A stretch of 64,000 bases of DNA from Terriglobales bacterium. GTDB lineage: Bacteria > Acidobacteriota > Terriglobia > Terriglobales > Acidobacteriaceae. Below, one piece after another: positions 1-7,867 of this stretch (its first letter is position 1; each line of letters begins with the position of its first letter). The notes beneath the pieces are model-generated. The model saw only the letters and a program-made list of their open reading frames with translations, did not search any database and had not been told where the DNA came from. The stretch is taken from assembly GCA_025980765.1 (NCBI GenBank), contig JAICXB010000007.1:1-64000 (forward strand). The letters are read 5' to 3'. The position numbers were made by a program, and so were the translations under genes.

Positions 1-1479
1 ACTCAGAGTCGCCGGAATATCCAGGTAGCCCGCGCCGATAGTAAAGACGTCGTACTGGGCCATATAGTCGTTGCCCTTAATGTCATGGGCGTGACTATTG
101 CCATGAGCGGGATAGCCCTTCCAGGCATCCTTCATCATGCGCGCCTTGATCGTGTCCGGCGTTACCGTCGAATCCCGTTGAATCATCAGCGCGGCGGCGC
201 CGGCGACTACCGGTGTTGCCATGCTGGTGCCACTCAACTGGAGATACTTCGTACCGACGGCCGTAGTGCCGCACGTGCTGACCCCGAGAATGACGTCACA
301 GATAGTGGTCGGCACAGAGGTGACCAAAGCTGAAGTCGGTGCAATGGATGCGAGCGCGGATCCGGGTGAGAGCAGCGAGGTGATCTTATTGCCCGGAGCC
401 ATGATGTCTGGCTTAACGATGTGATCGAGAAGCGTTGGCCCTTTCGAACTGTAGCTGGCAACTTGATCGTCGGTACGCGTCCAAGTGCCCAATGGGCTCA
501 TAGCGCCCACCGTGATCACGTTGGGATCGTTACCTGGAGACTCGATGGTCGCGTAACCCTGTTCTCCCCAGCTATTGTCGCGACCGAGATTGCCGGCCGC
601 AACTACCACGACCATTCCGGACTTCCATGCCGCTTCGACCGCCTGGCACAAAGGATCGAGTGTGTATGACTCATACACATTTCGCCCCAGTGAAAGGTTG
701 ATTACGCGGATGTTGTACTGGTCCTTAAGCTGGATGGCGCGATTAATGCCGGCAATCACCTGACTGTCATTGCCGCCGCCATTGTTGTCCAGAACGCGGA
801 GATTGATGATGTTGGCATTCGGCGCGATTCCCACATACTGCTCAGCGTAGCCGCTGCCCGCCCCCGAATCATGACCGTTGCCGGCCAGGATTCCGGCGAC
901 GTGCGTGCCGTGACCGTAGGGATCACCTGTGCTGGGATCGCCCGCCACGAAGCTCTCGCTATAAACGATGCGCGAGCCGCTCATGTCGGCTTTCTGCAGG
1001 TCGTCGTGCTGATAGACGCCGCTATCGATTACGGCGATGCCGATGCCGGTGCCATCTACTCCGTAGCTCTGTCGGGCCAGTTGAGCGTTGACTGGCGGCG
1101 GAGCATCATCCCACATCGGCTTGTTGGGACGGTCCGGGCTCACATAAACAACTTCCGGGTGCCGCAGAATCTGATCCAGCAGCTTTACCGGAATATCCAC
1201 GGCCTCGGCGTTGATGAGGTTCAGATGACGGTGCAAACGCTTGGACAATGCCATTACCTGTCCATGGTTCGCGTTCGGGGCGAACTGGATGATCACACTT
1301 ACTGTGCCATCCGGGTTCACCGGGAAGTTATCGATGTCGGCAGCCGCCTTCGGACCATGCTGGCTCTTGCTGGGCGCGGCAAATGCTACTGTGCAAACCA
1401 GCAGCATCAGCGTTCCCAGTAAGTGCGCGCGCCATCCGGCTCGGCTTACGGCACCTTGATATTTGTGATTGAGTGTCAT
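1..1479 (-). CDS. Secreted subtilisin-like serine protease (peptidase S8), C-terminus cut by window edge
   Basis: The ORF track omits this gene because it runs off the left edge; I read it by reverse-complementing from ATG at 1479. A hydrophobic signal peptide (about residues 18-34, ending VAFAA) is followed by an I9-like propeptide (about 58-118). The S8 catalytic domain shows all three signatures: Asp in AVIDSGV (about 152), His in GHGTHVAGI (about 193) and Ser in SGTSMATPVVAGA (about 419). The oxyanion Asn lies in AAGN. At least 493 residues are present. The family hydrolyses peptide bonds, and the signal plus propeptide indicate an exported zymogen. A 45-residue peptide ORF lies 97 bases upstream on the same strand. 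Start choice: this is the ATG that gives the signal peptide; the purine-rich sequence before it is a weak Shine-Dalgarno. Confidence 0.93.
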   Translation of the reverse strand, partial: MTLNHKYQGAVSRAGWRAHLLGTLMLLVCTVAFAAPSKSQHGPKAAADIDNFPVNPDGTVSVIIQFAPNANHGQVMALSKRLHRHLNLINAEAVDIPVKLLDQILRHPEVVYVSPDRPNKPMWDDAPPPVNAQLARQSYGVDGTGIGIAVIDSGVYQHDDLQKADMSGSRIVYSESFVAGDPSTGDPYGHGTHVAGILAGNGHDSGAGSGYAEQYVGIAPNANIINLRVLDNNGGGNDSQVIAGINRAIQLKDQYNIRVINLSLGRNVYESYTLDPLCQAVEAAWKSGMVVVVAAGNLGRDNSWGEQGYATIESPGNDPNVITVGAMSPLGTWTRTDDQVASYSSKGPTLLDHIVKPDIMAPGNKITSLLSPGSALASIAPTSALVTSVPTTICDVILGVSTCGTTAVGTKYLQLSGTSMATPVVAGAAALMIQRDSTVTPDTIKARMMKDAWKGYPAHGNSHAHDIKGNDYMAQYDVFTIGAGYLDIPATLS

Positions 1480-1576
1480 TTGTGTGTCTTTCTTAGCTCC
1501 CTGCGAATTCGTGGCTTCCCTCAGGAAGACTCACTTCTCGTTCACCGTGCTCGCGCACGGGCTGGAGTGAAGCTGC

Positions 1577-1714
1577 TTAGGAGCCCCAAACTGCAGAGGC
1601 GATTGTGCTCAGCACATGCTTCACTTGCGGGGAGGAAAGGTTGATCCCAGCTATGACGGCAAGCGCCAGGCTGAGAGCGGCGACGATTTTGCTGTTTTTC
1701 GACATATTGGACAT
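1577..1714 (-). CDS. Small 45-residue hydrophobic peptide upstream of the S8 protease
   Basis: This short ORF is absent from the track. It reads MSNMSKNSKIVAALSLALAV at the N-terminus and ends in SAVWGS before TAA. A basic start (KNSK) leads into a 16-residue hydrophobic run, as in a signal peptide or a single membrane segment, followed by a short polar tail. A GAGG motif sits about 13 bases before the ATG, so the ribosome site is only moderate. Its position directly upstream of a secreted subtilisin on the same strand could mean co-transcription. I do not recognise a family, and it may be a chance ORF. Confidence 0.4.
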   Translation of the reverse strand: MSNMSKNSKIVAALSLALAVIAGINLSSPQVKHVLSTIASAVWGS

Positions 1715-2053
1715 GGTGGTGACATTACCTCGCCCATTCCTATTGCAAGCCGGAAACCAGAGTTGAAGGAAAACCTAAGACTTTTCTAATCAAGCACTTA
1801 GAATGTTATTGAGGGTGGGATGGATTGAGACACTTCGTCTGTGGCGGGCAGCGAACCAAAGTAGTAAAGCGCGACTAAATTATTGAGGCGTATAGGTTTA
1901 AATCGCTGTGGCCAGGGCAGAGACATTTTGTCGCAAAGGGCGCCATGCGGAGCGCCGACTGACCCAACCCCGCTTACTTCAAAGTGCTGCAAAATGCATT
2001 CAGTGGCGGATCGGCACCGGGAAAAACAGCCTCGGTGGTAAGATGGTATTACC
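1715..2053. other. Intergenic region between divergent S8-protease and vapBC units
   Basis: About 340 bases without a gene I can support. The 91-residue reverse ORF at 1798-2073 has no recognisable motif and overlaps the vapB control region. The stretch should hold the promoters for the leftward peptide/protease unit and the rightward toxin-antitoxin unit. The only structured element I see is the palindrome at its right end. Confidence 0.5.
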
Positions 2054-2054
2054 A
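2036..2054 (+). promoter_or_regulatory. Candidate VapB autoregulatory operator
   Basis: TGGTAAGATGGTATTACCA contains a perfect 11-base palindrome (TGGTA-T-TACCA, 2044-2054) and a further inverted half-site TGGTAA (2036-2041). The palindrome touches the A of the antitoxin start codon. AbrB/MazE-type antitoxins commonly repress their own operon by binding palindromes at the start, so this is a plausible operator. That is inference from position and symmetry. Confidence 0.45.
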
Positions 2055-2311
2055 TGCAGACCAAAGTTTCCACTAAAGGTCAGGTCGTGCTTCCGCAGCG
2101 GATCCGTCGACGTCTGGACCTGCAAGTTGGAGACATACTCGACGCGAATGTGACAGGCGAAAGCATCGTGCTCACGCCGCGGAGGCTGCGAAAGGGCAAG
2201 GCACGCATCGTCATCGACAAAATCACCGGATTTCCAGTGCTCGAGGCCGCAGAGGGTGCTCCAACTCTAACGAGCAAAGACGTGGCAGAAATGCTCTCAG
2301 ATTTCCCGTGA
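2054..2311 (+). CDS. vapB: AbrB/SpoVT-type antitoxin (VapB-like)
   Basis: An 85-residue protein. Residues 1-45 form a SpoVT/AbrB swapped-hairpin DNA-binding domain (TKVSTKGQVVLPQRIRRRLD). The C-terminal tail is acidic and flexible (about 60-85), where such antitoxins usually wrap the toxin. The stop overlaps the next gene's GTG start by four bases (GTGA), so the two are translationally coupled. Together with the downstream PIN protein this is a type II toxin-antitoxin module. The antitoxin should neutralise the nuclease and repress the operon through the palindrome at its start. Confidence 0.88.
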   Translation: MQTKVSTKGQVVLPQRIRRRLDLQVGDILDANVTGESIVLTPRRLRKGKARIVIDKITGFPVLEAAEGAPTLTSKDVAEMLSDFP

Positions 2312-2721
2312 GATACCTGCTGGATGTTAATGCCCTCGTCGCCCTGGGCTTGCGCAAGCACGAGTTCTATAGCCGCGTCTCTATCTGGGCGCACGAAGTG
2401 CGGAAGTCTGCTGGGGATCTGATGACTTGTTCCATTACGGAACTTGGCTTCCTGCGCACGCTGGCGCAGGCTCAGCTGTATGGGGTTAGCCTGTCGGATG
2501 CCCATGAATTGCTGCTTGGAATGAAAACAAGCCCGGCCATGAAGCTCATGTTTCTGGTCGACACCGTTGATGCTTCGCAGCTTCTTTCATGGGTGAAGAC
2601 GGCAAGACAAACCACAGACGGTCATCTCCTGCAGCTTGCCCAAGCCAATGGTCTCCTGTTCGCGACTCTGGATGCCGGTATTCCCGGGGCTTTTCTGATT
2701 CCGGAGACCAGATTCGGCTAG
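2308..2721 (+). CDS. vapC: PIN-domain ribonuclease toxin (VapC-like)
   Basis: A 137-residue protein with the PIN fold pattern. An N-terminal acidic residue lies in YLLDVNALVAL (Asp6), a second in SITELGFLR, and C-terminal acidic residues in TTDGHLLQLAQ and ATLDAG. These positions coordinate Mg2+ in VapC RNases, which typically cleave tRNA or rRNA. It starts at GTG within the antitoxin stop (GTGA overlap), typical of vapBC operons. The target RNA cannot be told from sequence. No repeat or mobile element borders the pair. Confidence 0.88.
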   Translation: MRYLLDVNALVALGLRKHEFYSRVSIWAHEVRKSAGDLMTCSITELGFLRTLAQAQLYGVSLSDAHELLLGMKTSPAMKLMFLVDTVDASQLLSWVKTARQTTDGHLLQLAQANGLLFATLDAGIPGAFLIPETRFG

Positions 2722-2886
2722 CAGTTCGCCTGATGGTCGGAATCCCTGTCCATTTCCGAACATCGCCTCTCGACCGCGAACACACCTTCTTAATATGGGC
2801 CGTTGCCTGCTGTAACCAATCCCATTGAAATCAAGTAATTACGCTGTTTCGGTCTTTGGCAGGCGAAGCGCACTTAGGACGGCGTA

Positions 2887-4143
2887 ATGGATATTCAGAG
2901 ACCATCAAATAAAGCCGCTAAGCGCCGGCGGCAGATCATTCTTTCGGCTGTGGCGGTGATTTTGATCGCCGGGGTGACTCTTGGCCTCTCCCGCTTGAAG
3001 CCGGCCGCTCCCACCGTGGAGCGCTCCGCCGTTTGGACTGACCAAGTCAAGCGTGGCTCGATGCTGCGTCAGGTGCGTGGACTGGGAACGCTGGTTCCGG
3101 TCGATATTCACTGGATTCCCGCCCTCACCGATGCCACCGTCGAGCGGCTGCGCGTACTTCCCGGCACCACGCCCATCAAGGCCGATACCATCATCATGGA
3201 CCTGAGCAATCCGCAAACTGAGCAGGAGGCGCAGGATGCCGAACTTCAGCTCAAGGCCGCCGAAGCCGATTACAAGAACCTTGAAGTCAAAGTCCAGAGT
3301 GATCTGTTGACACAGCGCGCCAACGCCGCTACCGTCAACGCCGATTACGCCGACGCCAAAACCAAGGCGGAAACCGACCAGCAACTGGAGAAGTTAGGCG
3401 TTATTTCCGGTCAGGCCTACAAGAGTTCCAAGGGCCATGCGGAAGAACTTTCCACAAGAAATCAAATCGAGCAAGAAAGAGTTGCTATCAATACCAAGTC
3501 TGTGACGTCTCAATTGGCAGTGCAGCAGGCGAAGATTGACGAATTGAAGGCGCTTTACTTGTTAAAGAAGCAGCAACTCGATGCATTGCACGTGCGTGCC
3601 GGCATCGATGGCGTGCTCACAGAAGTTCCGGTTCAGGTGGGACAGCGTGTGACCTCGGGCACGAACCTGGCCAAGATGGTCGCGCCGAACCACTTGAAAG
3701 CGGAGCTGAAGATCGCGGAAACCCAGGCCAAAGACATCACCTGGGGCCAGCCGGCGTCAATCGATACTCACAATGGAGTGATTGACGGGACGGTGGAACG
3801 CATTGATCCAGCAGTCATCAACGGCACGGTGACGGTGGACGTGAAGCTCACCGGGCAACTGCCGCCCGGTGCGCGTCCAGATCTGAGCGTGGATGGCACC
3901 ATCGATCTCGACCGCCTAAACAATGTCGAGTACGTCGGCCGCCCCGCTTTCGGGCAGGAAAACAGCACGGTAAGCATGTTCAAGCTTGATCCGGACGGCA
4001 AGGGCGCGACCCGCGTAACGGTGAAGCTGGGGAAGAGCTCGGTGAATGCGGTGGAGATTCTCTCCGGTTTGAAGCCGGGCGATGAAGTGATCCTGTCCGA
4101 CATGTCGCGCTGGGACAACGTAGACCGGATCAGGCTCGAGTAA
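2887..4143 (+). CDS. HlyD/MacA-like periplasmic adaptor of an efflux ABC system
   Basis: A 418-residue membrane fusion protein. One N-terminal membrane anchor follows a basic stretch (KAAKRRRQIILSAVAVILI, about 10-37). Then come half a barrel-sandwich hybrid, a long alpha-helical hairpin rich in Ala, Gln and Lys (about 115-235), the second lipoyl half (IDGVLTEVPVQVGQRVTSG) and beta-barrel and membrane-proximal domains ending in LKPGDEVILSDMSRWD. Such adaptors bridge an inner-membrane MacB/FtsX-type permease to an outer-membrane channel. It heads the locus of one ATPase and eight permeases, and is the only adaptor for all of them. No TolC-like gene is in the window. Confidence 0.88.
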   Translation: MDIQRPSNKAAKRRRQIILSAVAVILIAGVTLGLSRLKPAAPTVERSAVWTDQVKRGSMLRQVRGLGTLVPVDIHWIPALTDATVERLRVLPGTTPIKADTIIMDLSNPQTEQEAQDAELQLKAAEADYKNLEVKVQSDLLTQRANAATVNADYADAKTKAETDQQLEKLGVISGQAYKSSKGHAEELSTRNQIEQERVAINTKSVTSQLAVQQAKIDELKALYLLKKQQLDALHVRAGIDGVLTEVPVQVGQRVTSGTNLAKMVAPNHLKAELKIAETQAKDITWGQPASIDTHNGVIDGTVERIDPAVINGTVTVDVKLTGQLPPGARPDLSVDGTIDLDRLNNVEYVGRPAFGQENSTVSMFKLDPDGKGATRVTVKLGKSSVNAVEILSGLKPGDEVILSDMSRWDNVDRIRLE

Positions 4144-4145
4144 AG

Positions 4146-4330
4146 CAATCGGGTAATTTCGTAATTTCGTAATCGGGTAATTTGGTTGTGGGCGATCGAT
4201 GCAGAAGATTGTTGCCACCGATTTCGGGATTTCGAAATCGACATCTCGAGATTGGAACGAAACATCAGGGGATTTCGTAGCGCATTCTGACAGGGTTGTT
4301 TTCAATTACGAAATTACAAAATCTGATTAT
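4146..4330. repeat. Octamer-phased inverted repeat (TAAT-word type) after the adaptor gene
   Basis: The left arm begins three bases after the adaptor stop and is five exact 8-base words: CAATCGGG, TAATTTCG, TAATTTCG, TAATCGGG, TAATTTGG (4146-4185). The right arm (about 4304-4330) carries complementary words (AATTACGAAATTAC). The roughly 120-base loop contains further ATTTCG-like words. Confidence 0.75.
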
Positions 4331-4341
4331 CTGGAGAAACC

Positions 4342-5046
4342 ATGGAGCGATCGAACGGACGGCCGCTGATTCAGCTGGAGAATGTGACCAAGGTGTTTTA
4401 CACCGATGAAGTGGAGACCCACGCGTTATCGGGCATCCACATGGAAATTCGCGAGGGCGAGTACGTTTCGATGGCTGGGCCCTCCGGCTGCGGCAAGTCC
4501 ACGCTGCTGTCGATCATTGGGCTGCTGGACACGCCTACCGACGGCACCTACATGCTGAACAACAAACCGGTGCAGAGCCTCGACTTTGCCGACCGTGCCC
4601 GTATTCGCAACCAGGAGATTGGATTCATCTTCCAGAGCTTCAACCTGATCGGCGACCTTACGGTCTATGAGAACGTTGAGTTGCCGCTGACCTATCGCAA
4701 GATGTCAGGTCCGGAGCGCAAGGAGCGCGTGCATGGGGCGTTGGAAAAAGTCGGCATGTCGCATCGCATGCGCCATTACCCGTCGCAGCTCTCCGGTGGT
4801 CAGCAGCAGCGCGTGGCTGTGGCGCGCGCATTGGCGGGTAAACCTTCTATCCTGCTGGCCGACGAGCCGACCGGAAACCTCGATTCCCGAAATGGTGAGG
4901 CCGTAATGGAATTGCTGCAGCAGCTTCACCGCGAAGGCGCCACCATCTGCATGGTGACCCACGACGAGCGCTTCGCCCGCCACGCCGAGCGCACCATCCA
5001 CCTCTTCGACGGCAAAGTGGTCGAGGAGAGCGTGGGAGTCGCATAG
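4342..5046 (+). CDS. ABC transporter ATPase, MacB/LolD type
   Basis: A 234-residue nucleotide-binding protein with every canonical motif: Walker A GPSGCGKST (about 47-55), Q-loop in IFQSFNLIGDLTVYENV, signature LSGGQQQRVAVARAL, Walker B ILLADEPTGNLD and the H-loop His in MVTHDER. The SGGQQQRVAVARAL signature and ADEPTGNLD are typical of the MacB/LolD/FtsE group, which energises FtsX-type mechanotransmission permeases. It lies between the adaptor and the first of eight permeases, so it is the obvious energy source for all of them. Start ATG at 4342 follows TCTGGAGAAACC, a good ribosome site. Confidence 0.94.
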   Translation: MERSNGRPLIQLENVTKVFYTDEVETHALSGIHMEIREGEYVSMAGPSGCGKSTLLSIIGLLDTPTDGTYMLNNKPVQSLDFADRARIRNQEIGFIFQSFNLIGDLTVYENVELPLTYRKMSGPERKERVHGALEKVGMSHRMRHYPSQLSGGQQQRVAVARALAGKPSILLADEPTGNLDSRNGEAVMELLQQLHREGATICMVTHDERFARHAERTIHLFDGKVVEESVGVA

Positions 5047-5180
5047 CAATTTGGTAATCGGGTAATTGAGTAATTTCGAAATTTGGACGGCTCGCGAGTT
5101 GGCACCGCACCGATGCGCTGTGCTCATGCGTTGAGATTTTCAATTTCGAAATTACCCGATTACGAAATTACGAAATCGGG
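5047..5180. repeat. Octamer-phased inverted repeat between ATPase and first permease
   Basis: The left arm starts directly after the ATPase stop codon with words CAATTTGG, TAATCGGG, TAATTGAG, TAATTTCG, AAATTTGG (5047-5086, exact 8-base phase). The right arm, about 5141-5180, is made of complementary words and ends about five bases before the next ATG. Confidence 0.75.
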
Positions 5181-5185
5181 GAAGT

Positions 5186-7654
5186 ATGGAAGCTCTCCTC
5201 CAGGACATTCGCTACGGGGCCCGGATGCTGCTCAAGAATCCGGGCTTTGCTGTTGTTGCCATCCTCACGCTGGCCCTAGGCATTGGCGCGAACACGGCAA
5301 TCTTTACCGTAGTCAACACGGTGCTCCTGCATCCGATCAATGTCCATGACCCCGATCGCATCATGGGGATCTTCACCGGGGACGAGCGCAATCGCGAGCC
5401 GCTGAACCGGTTTCTTCCCGTCTCCCGCCTGAACGCGCAGGACATTGCCGAGCGCGCCAAATCGTTTTCCGGCGTTGCGATGTATGAAGGCACCGGCGTG
5501 AGCATGGTGGTGAACGGCACGCCGCAGCGGTTCAACGCCGATCTGGTTTCGGCCAACTTTTTCGATGTGGTGGGTGTTTCGGCTGCGATGGGACGCGCGT
5601 TGCGCAGGGAAGACGACAATCCCGGCGCGCCGCCGGTTGTCGTGCTCAGCTACGGCGTCTGGCAGCGCAGCTTTGGTTCCAATCGGGGAATCGTTGGACA
5701 ATCGGTGTTGCTGAACGGACAGGGATTCACCGTGGTAGGCGTCGCGCCCCGCGGCTTTCAGGGAGTAGTCGCGCTCGGCGGACCGGACATGTGGGTGCCG
5801 TTGTCCACGCACGACTTGGTGCTGGCGGGGATCATCAAGCAAATGTACAGCGAGCGCCGCTTCCTCGGCTTCTTTGCTATCGGCCGGCTCAAACCCGGCG
5901 TGACCCCGGAGCAGGCGGGCGCAGAGCTGAAGACCATCGGCGCGCAGCTCACCAGCGAGTATCCCATTCCCAATCAGGGACGCAGCCTGACTGTGGTGCC
6001 GCTGCTGGAATCGACCATCAATCCCAACGTGCAGGGGATGTTCGTCCGCGCTGGCGCGCTGATCATGGCCATCGTTGGACTGGTGCTGCTGATCGCCTGC
6101 GCCAACATCTCCAACCTGCTGCTCTCGCGGGCGGCGGCGCGCAAGCGGGAAATCTCGATTCGTCTGGCCTTGGGAGCGTCGCGTTCGCGCATTGTTGTGC
6201 AGTTGCTGACGGAATCGATCTTGCTCGCGGCCGCCGGCGGCGTGATTGGCCTGGGAGTCGCCTCCATCGCGCGCGACGCCCTGTGGCACTTCCGCCCGCC
6301 ATTCTTGATGGACTCGAACATGCAGTTGACTCTCGACGGGCGCGTACTCCTGTTCGCGCTCGTAGTCTCGCTGGCCACCGGCATCGTCTTTGGTCTGGCC
6401 CCCGCGCTGCAGGCGTCACATCCCGATTTGGTAACGGAGCTCAAAGATCGCACCCGAACGGAGCTGTTTTCCGGGCGCAGATTCAACCTGCGCAGCGCTT
6501 TCGTCATTGCGCAATTTGCGCTGTCATTGGTGGCTCTGATCGGCGCTGGACTGTTTCTCGTCAGCCTGCGGCACGCGCAACGGATCGATCCGGGATTCGA
6601 CACAAACAATTTGGGAATGCTGTCGTTCGATCTGGGCTCGCTGAACTACGACGATGCCCGCAGCAAGAAGTTCGAGGACCGCGTCCTCGAGCAGGTCCGC
6701 GCGCTGCCCGGAATTCGTTCGGCGACACTGGCCACGAATGTGCCGCTGTTTGGTGGCACCGCGATTGCGCGCACCGTTTTTCCTGAGGGGGTGGACAACA
6801 GCTCGCGCCGCAATGGCGTGCTGGTGCAGACCGATATTGTCTCTGCCGGATATCTGCAGGCGATGAGCATTCCGCTGCTCAGGGGCCGCAGCTTCGACAG
6901 CTCCGACCGTGAAGACAGCCCGCGCGTTGCCATTCTGAACGAAGCCGCGGTGCGGCGCTTCTGGCCCAATGAAGATCCAGTCGGCAAGCGCTTCAAGTTT
7001 TTTGGCGAGAACTACATTGTGCAGGTGGTCGGCGTTGCTCGCGATGCCAAGTACAACACACTGGGCGAAGATCCTCTGCCATATCTGTACATGCCGGTCA
7101 TTCAGAATCCGAGTCTGGCAATGACGTTGTTCTTCCGTTCCGCCGGCGACTCGCGCGCGGCGCTCAGTTCAGTGCGCAGCCAGGTGCAGGCGCTCGATCG
7201 CAATCTCCCACTCACCAATGTGTGGCCGATCGGCGAAGTGATTTCACAAGGATTGTGGGCAGCAAAGTTCTCTGCCGTGCTGCTCGGGATATTTGCCGCG
7301 ATGGCCGTGCTGCTGGCGGCAATCGGCGTCTACGGCGTGGTGGCGTACTCGGTGGGACAGCGCGTGCGCGAGATCGGCATCCGCATGGCGCTAGGCGCGC
7401 AGCGCAACGAGATACTCTCCATGATCCTGGGCCAAAGCGCGAAGACGCTCGGCATAGGCCTGGCTCTCGGAGTCATTACCGCGCTCATCGCCGCGCGGTT
7501 GATTACGAACCTGCTGTATGGCGTGAGCGCGGCAGCGCCACTTCCATTCATCCTGCTGCCGCTCCTGCTGACCGTGATCGGGTTGCTGGCCACGTACATT
7601 CCCGCGCGCCGGGCCATGAGGGTGGATCCGATGCGGGCGCTGAGGGAAGAATGA
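5186..7654 (+). CDS. ADOP-type double-FtsX permease 1 of 8
   Basis: An 822-residue permease. The N-terminus MEALLQDIRYGARMLLKNPG and first membrane segment ([14 protein letters not shown]) are hallmarks of the family described as acidobacterial duplicated orphan permeases. A large extracytoplasmic MacB-like domain (about 50-275) is followed by FtsX core 1 (about 285-420, RKREISIRLALGASRSRI). Then come a second periplasmic domain (about 440-670) and FtsX core 2 (about 690-820, REIGIRMALGAQRNEI). The end is YIPARRAMRVDPMRALREE. It is the copy nearest the ATPase. The substrate is unknown; MacB relatives move lipoproteins, peptides or macrolides by mechanotransmission. Confidence 0.9.
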   Translation: MEALLQDIRYGARMLLKNPGFAVVAILTLALGIGANTAIFTVVNTVLLHPINVHDPDRIMGIFTGDERNREPLNRFLPVSRLNAQDIAERAKSFSGVAMYEGTGVSMVVNGTPQRFNADLVSANFFDVVGVSAAMGRALRREDDNPGAPPVVVLSYGVWQRSFGSNRGIVGQSVLLNGQGFTVVGVAPRGFQGVVALGGPDMWVPLSTHDLVLAGIIKQMYSERRFLGFFAIGRLKPGVTPEQAGAELKTIGAQLTSEYPIPNQGRSLTVVPLLESTINPNVQGMFVRAGALIMAIVGLVLLIACANISNLLLSRAAARKREISIRLALGASRSRIVVQLLTESILLAAAGGVIGLGVASIARDALWHFRPPFLMDSNMQLTLDGRVLLFALVVSLATGIVFGLAPALQASHPDLVTELKDRTRTELFSGRRFNLRSAFVIAQFALSLVALIGAGLFLVSLRHAQRIDPGFDTNNLGMLSFDLGSLNYDDARSKKFEDRVLEQVRALPGIRSATLATNVPLFGGTAIARTVFPEGVDNSSRRNGVLVQTDIVSAGYLQAMSIPLLRGRSFDSSDREDSPRVAILNEAAVRRFWPNEDPVGKRFKFFGENYIVQVVGVARDAKYNTLGEDPLPYLYMPVIQNPSLAMTLFFRSAGDSRAALSSVRSQVQALDRNLPLTNVWPIGEVISQGLWAAKFSAVLLGIFAAMAVLLAAIGVYGVVAYSVGQRVREIGIRMALGAQRNEILSMILGQSAKTLGIGLALGVITALIAARLITNLLYGVSAAAPLPFILLPLLLTVIGLLATYIPARRAMRVDPMRALREE

Positions 7655-7656
7655 AG

Positions 7657-7851
7657 GCATCGGGTGATCGGGCCATCGGGTCATCGGGTGAAGTTCGATT
7701 TCGTAATTTGTGATTTTGAGATTTTGAGAAGCCAGCGACGGCGTACCTGCGGCTGCTGAGGTTTGCGGAACGTTGGCGGGTGAGTTCTCGTAGACCTGAT
7801 GAAAGCCATTTGCGGCCTTCAGATCACCCGATCACCCGATGGCCCGATCTG
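7657..7851. repeat. Octamer-phased inverted repeat (ATCGGG-word type) between permeases 1 and 2
   Basis: Left-arm words GCATCGGG, TGATCGGG, CCATCGGG, TCATCGGG (7657-7688) start three bases after the permease 1 stop. They run into imperfect GATTT-type words. The right arm (7821-7851) is ATCACCCG, ATCACCCG, ATGGCCCG, ATC. The central part (about 7735-7820) is unrelated sequence. Confidence 0.75.
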
Positions 7852-7867
7852 GCTCAATTGAGGTTCC

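Noticed and set aside
1798-2073. 91-residue reverse ORF upstream of vapB
   Set aside because: No motif, atypical Cys/His content, and it overlaps the likely operator and start of vapB.
5276-6289. 337-residue reverse ORF (and similar long reverse ORFs under other permeases)
   Set aside because: Shadow of an ADOP gene in GC-rich DNA; Arg/Gln/His-rich composition and no motif.
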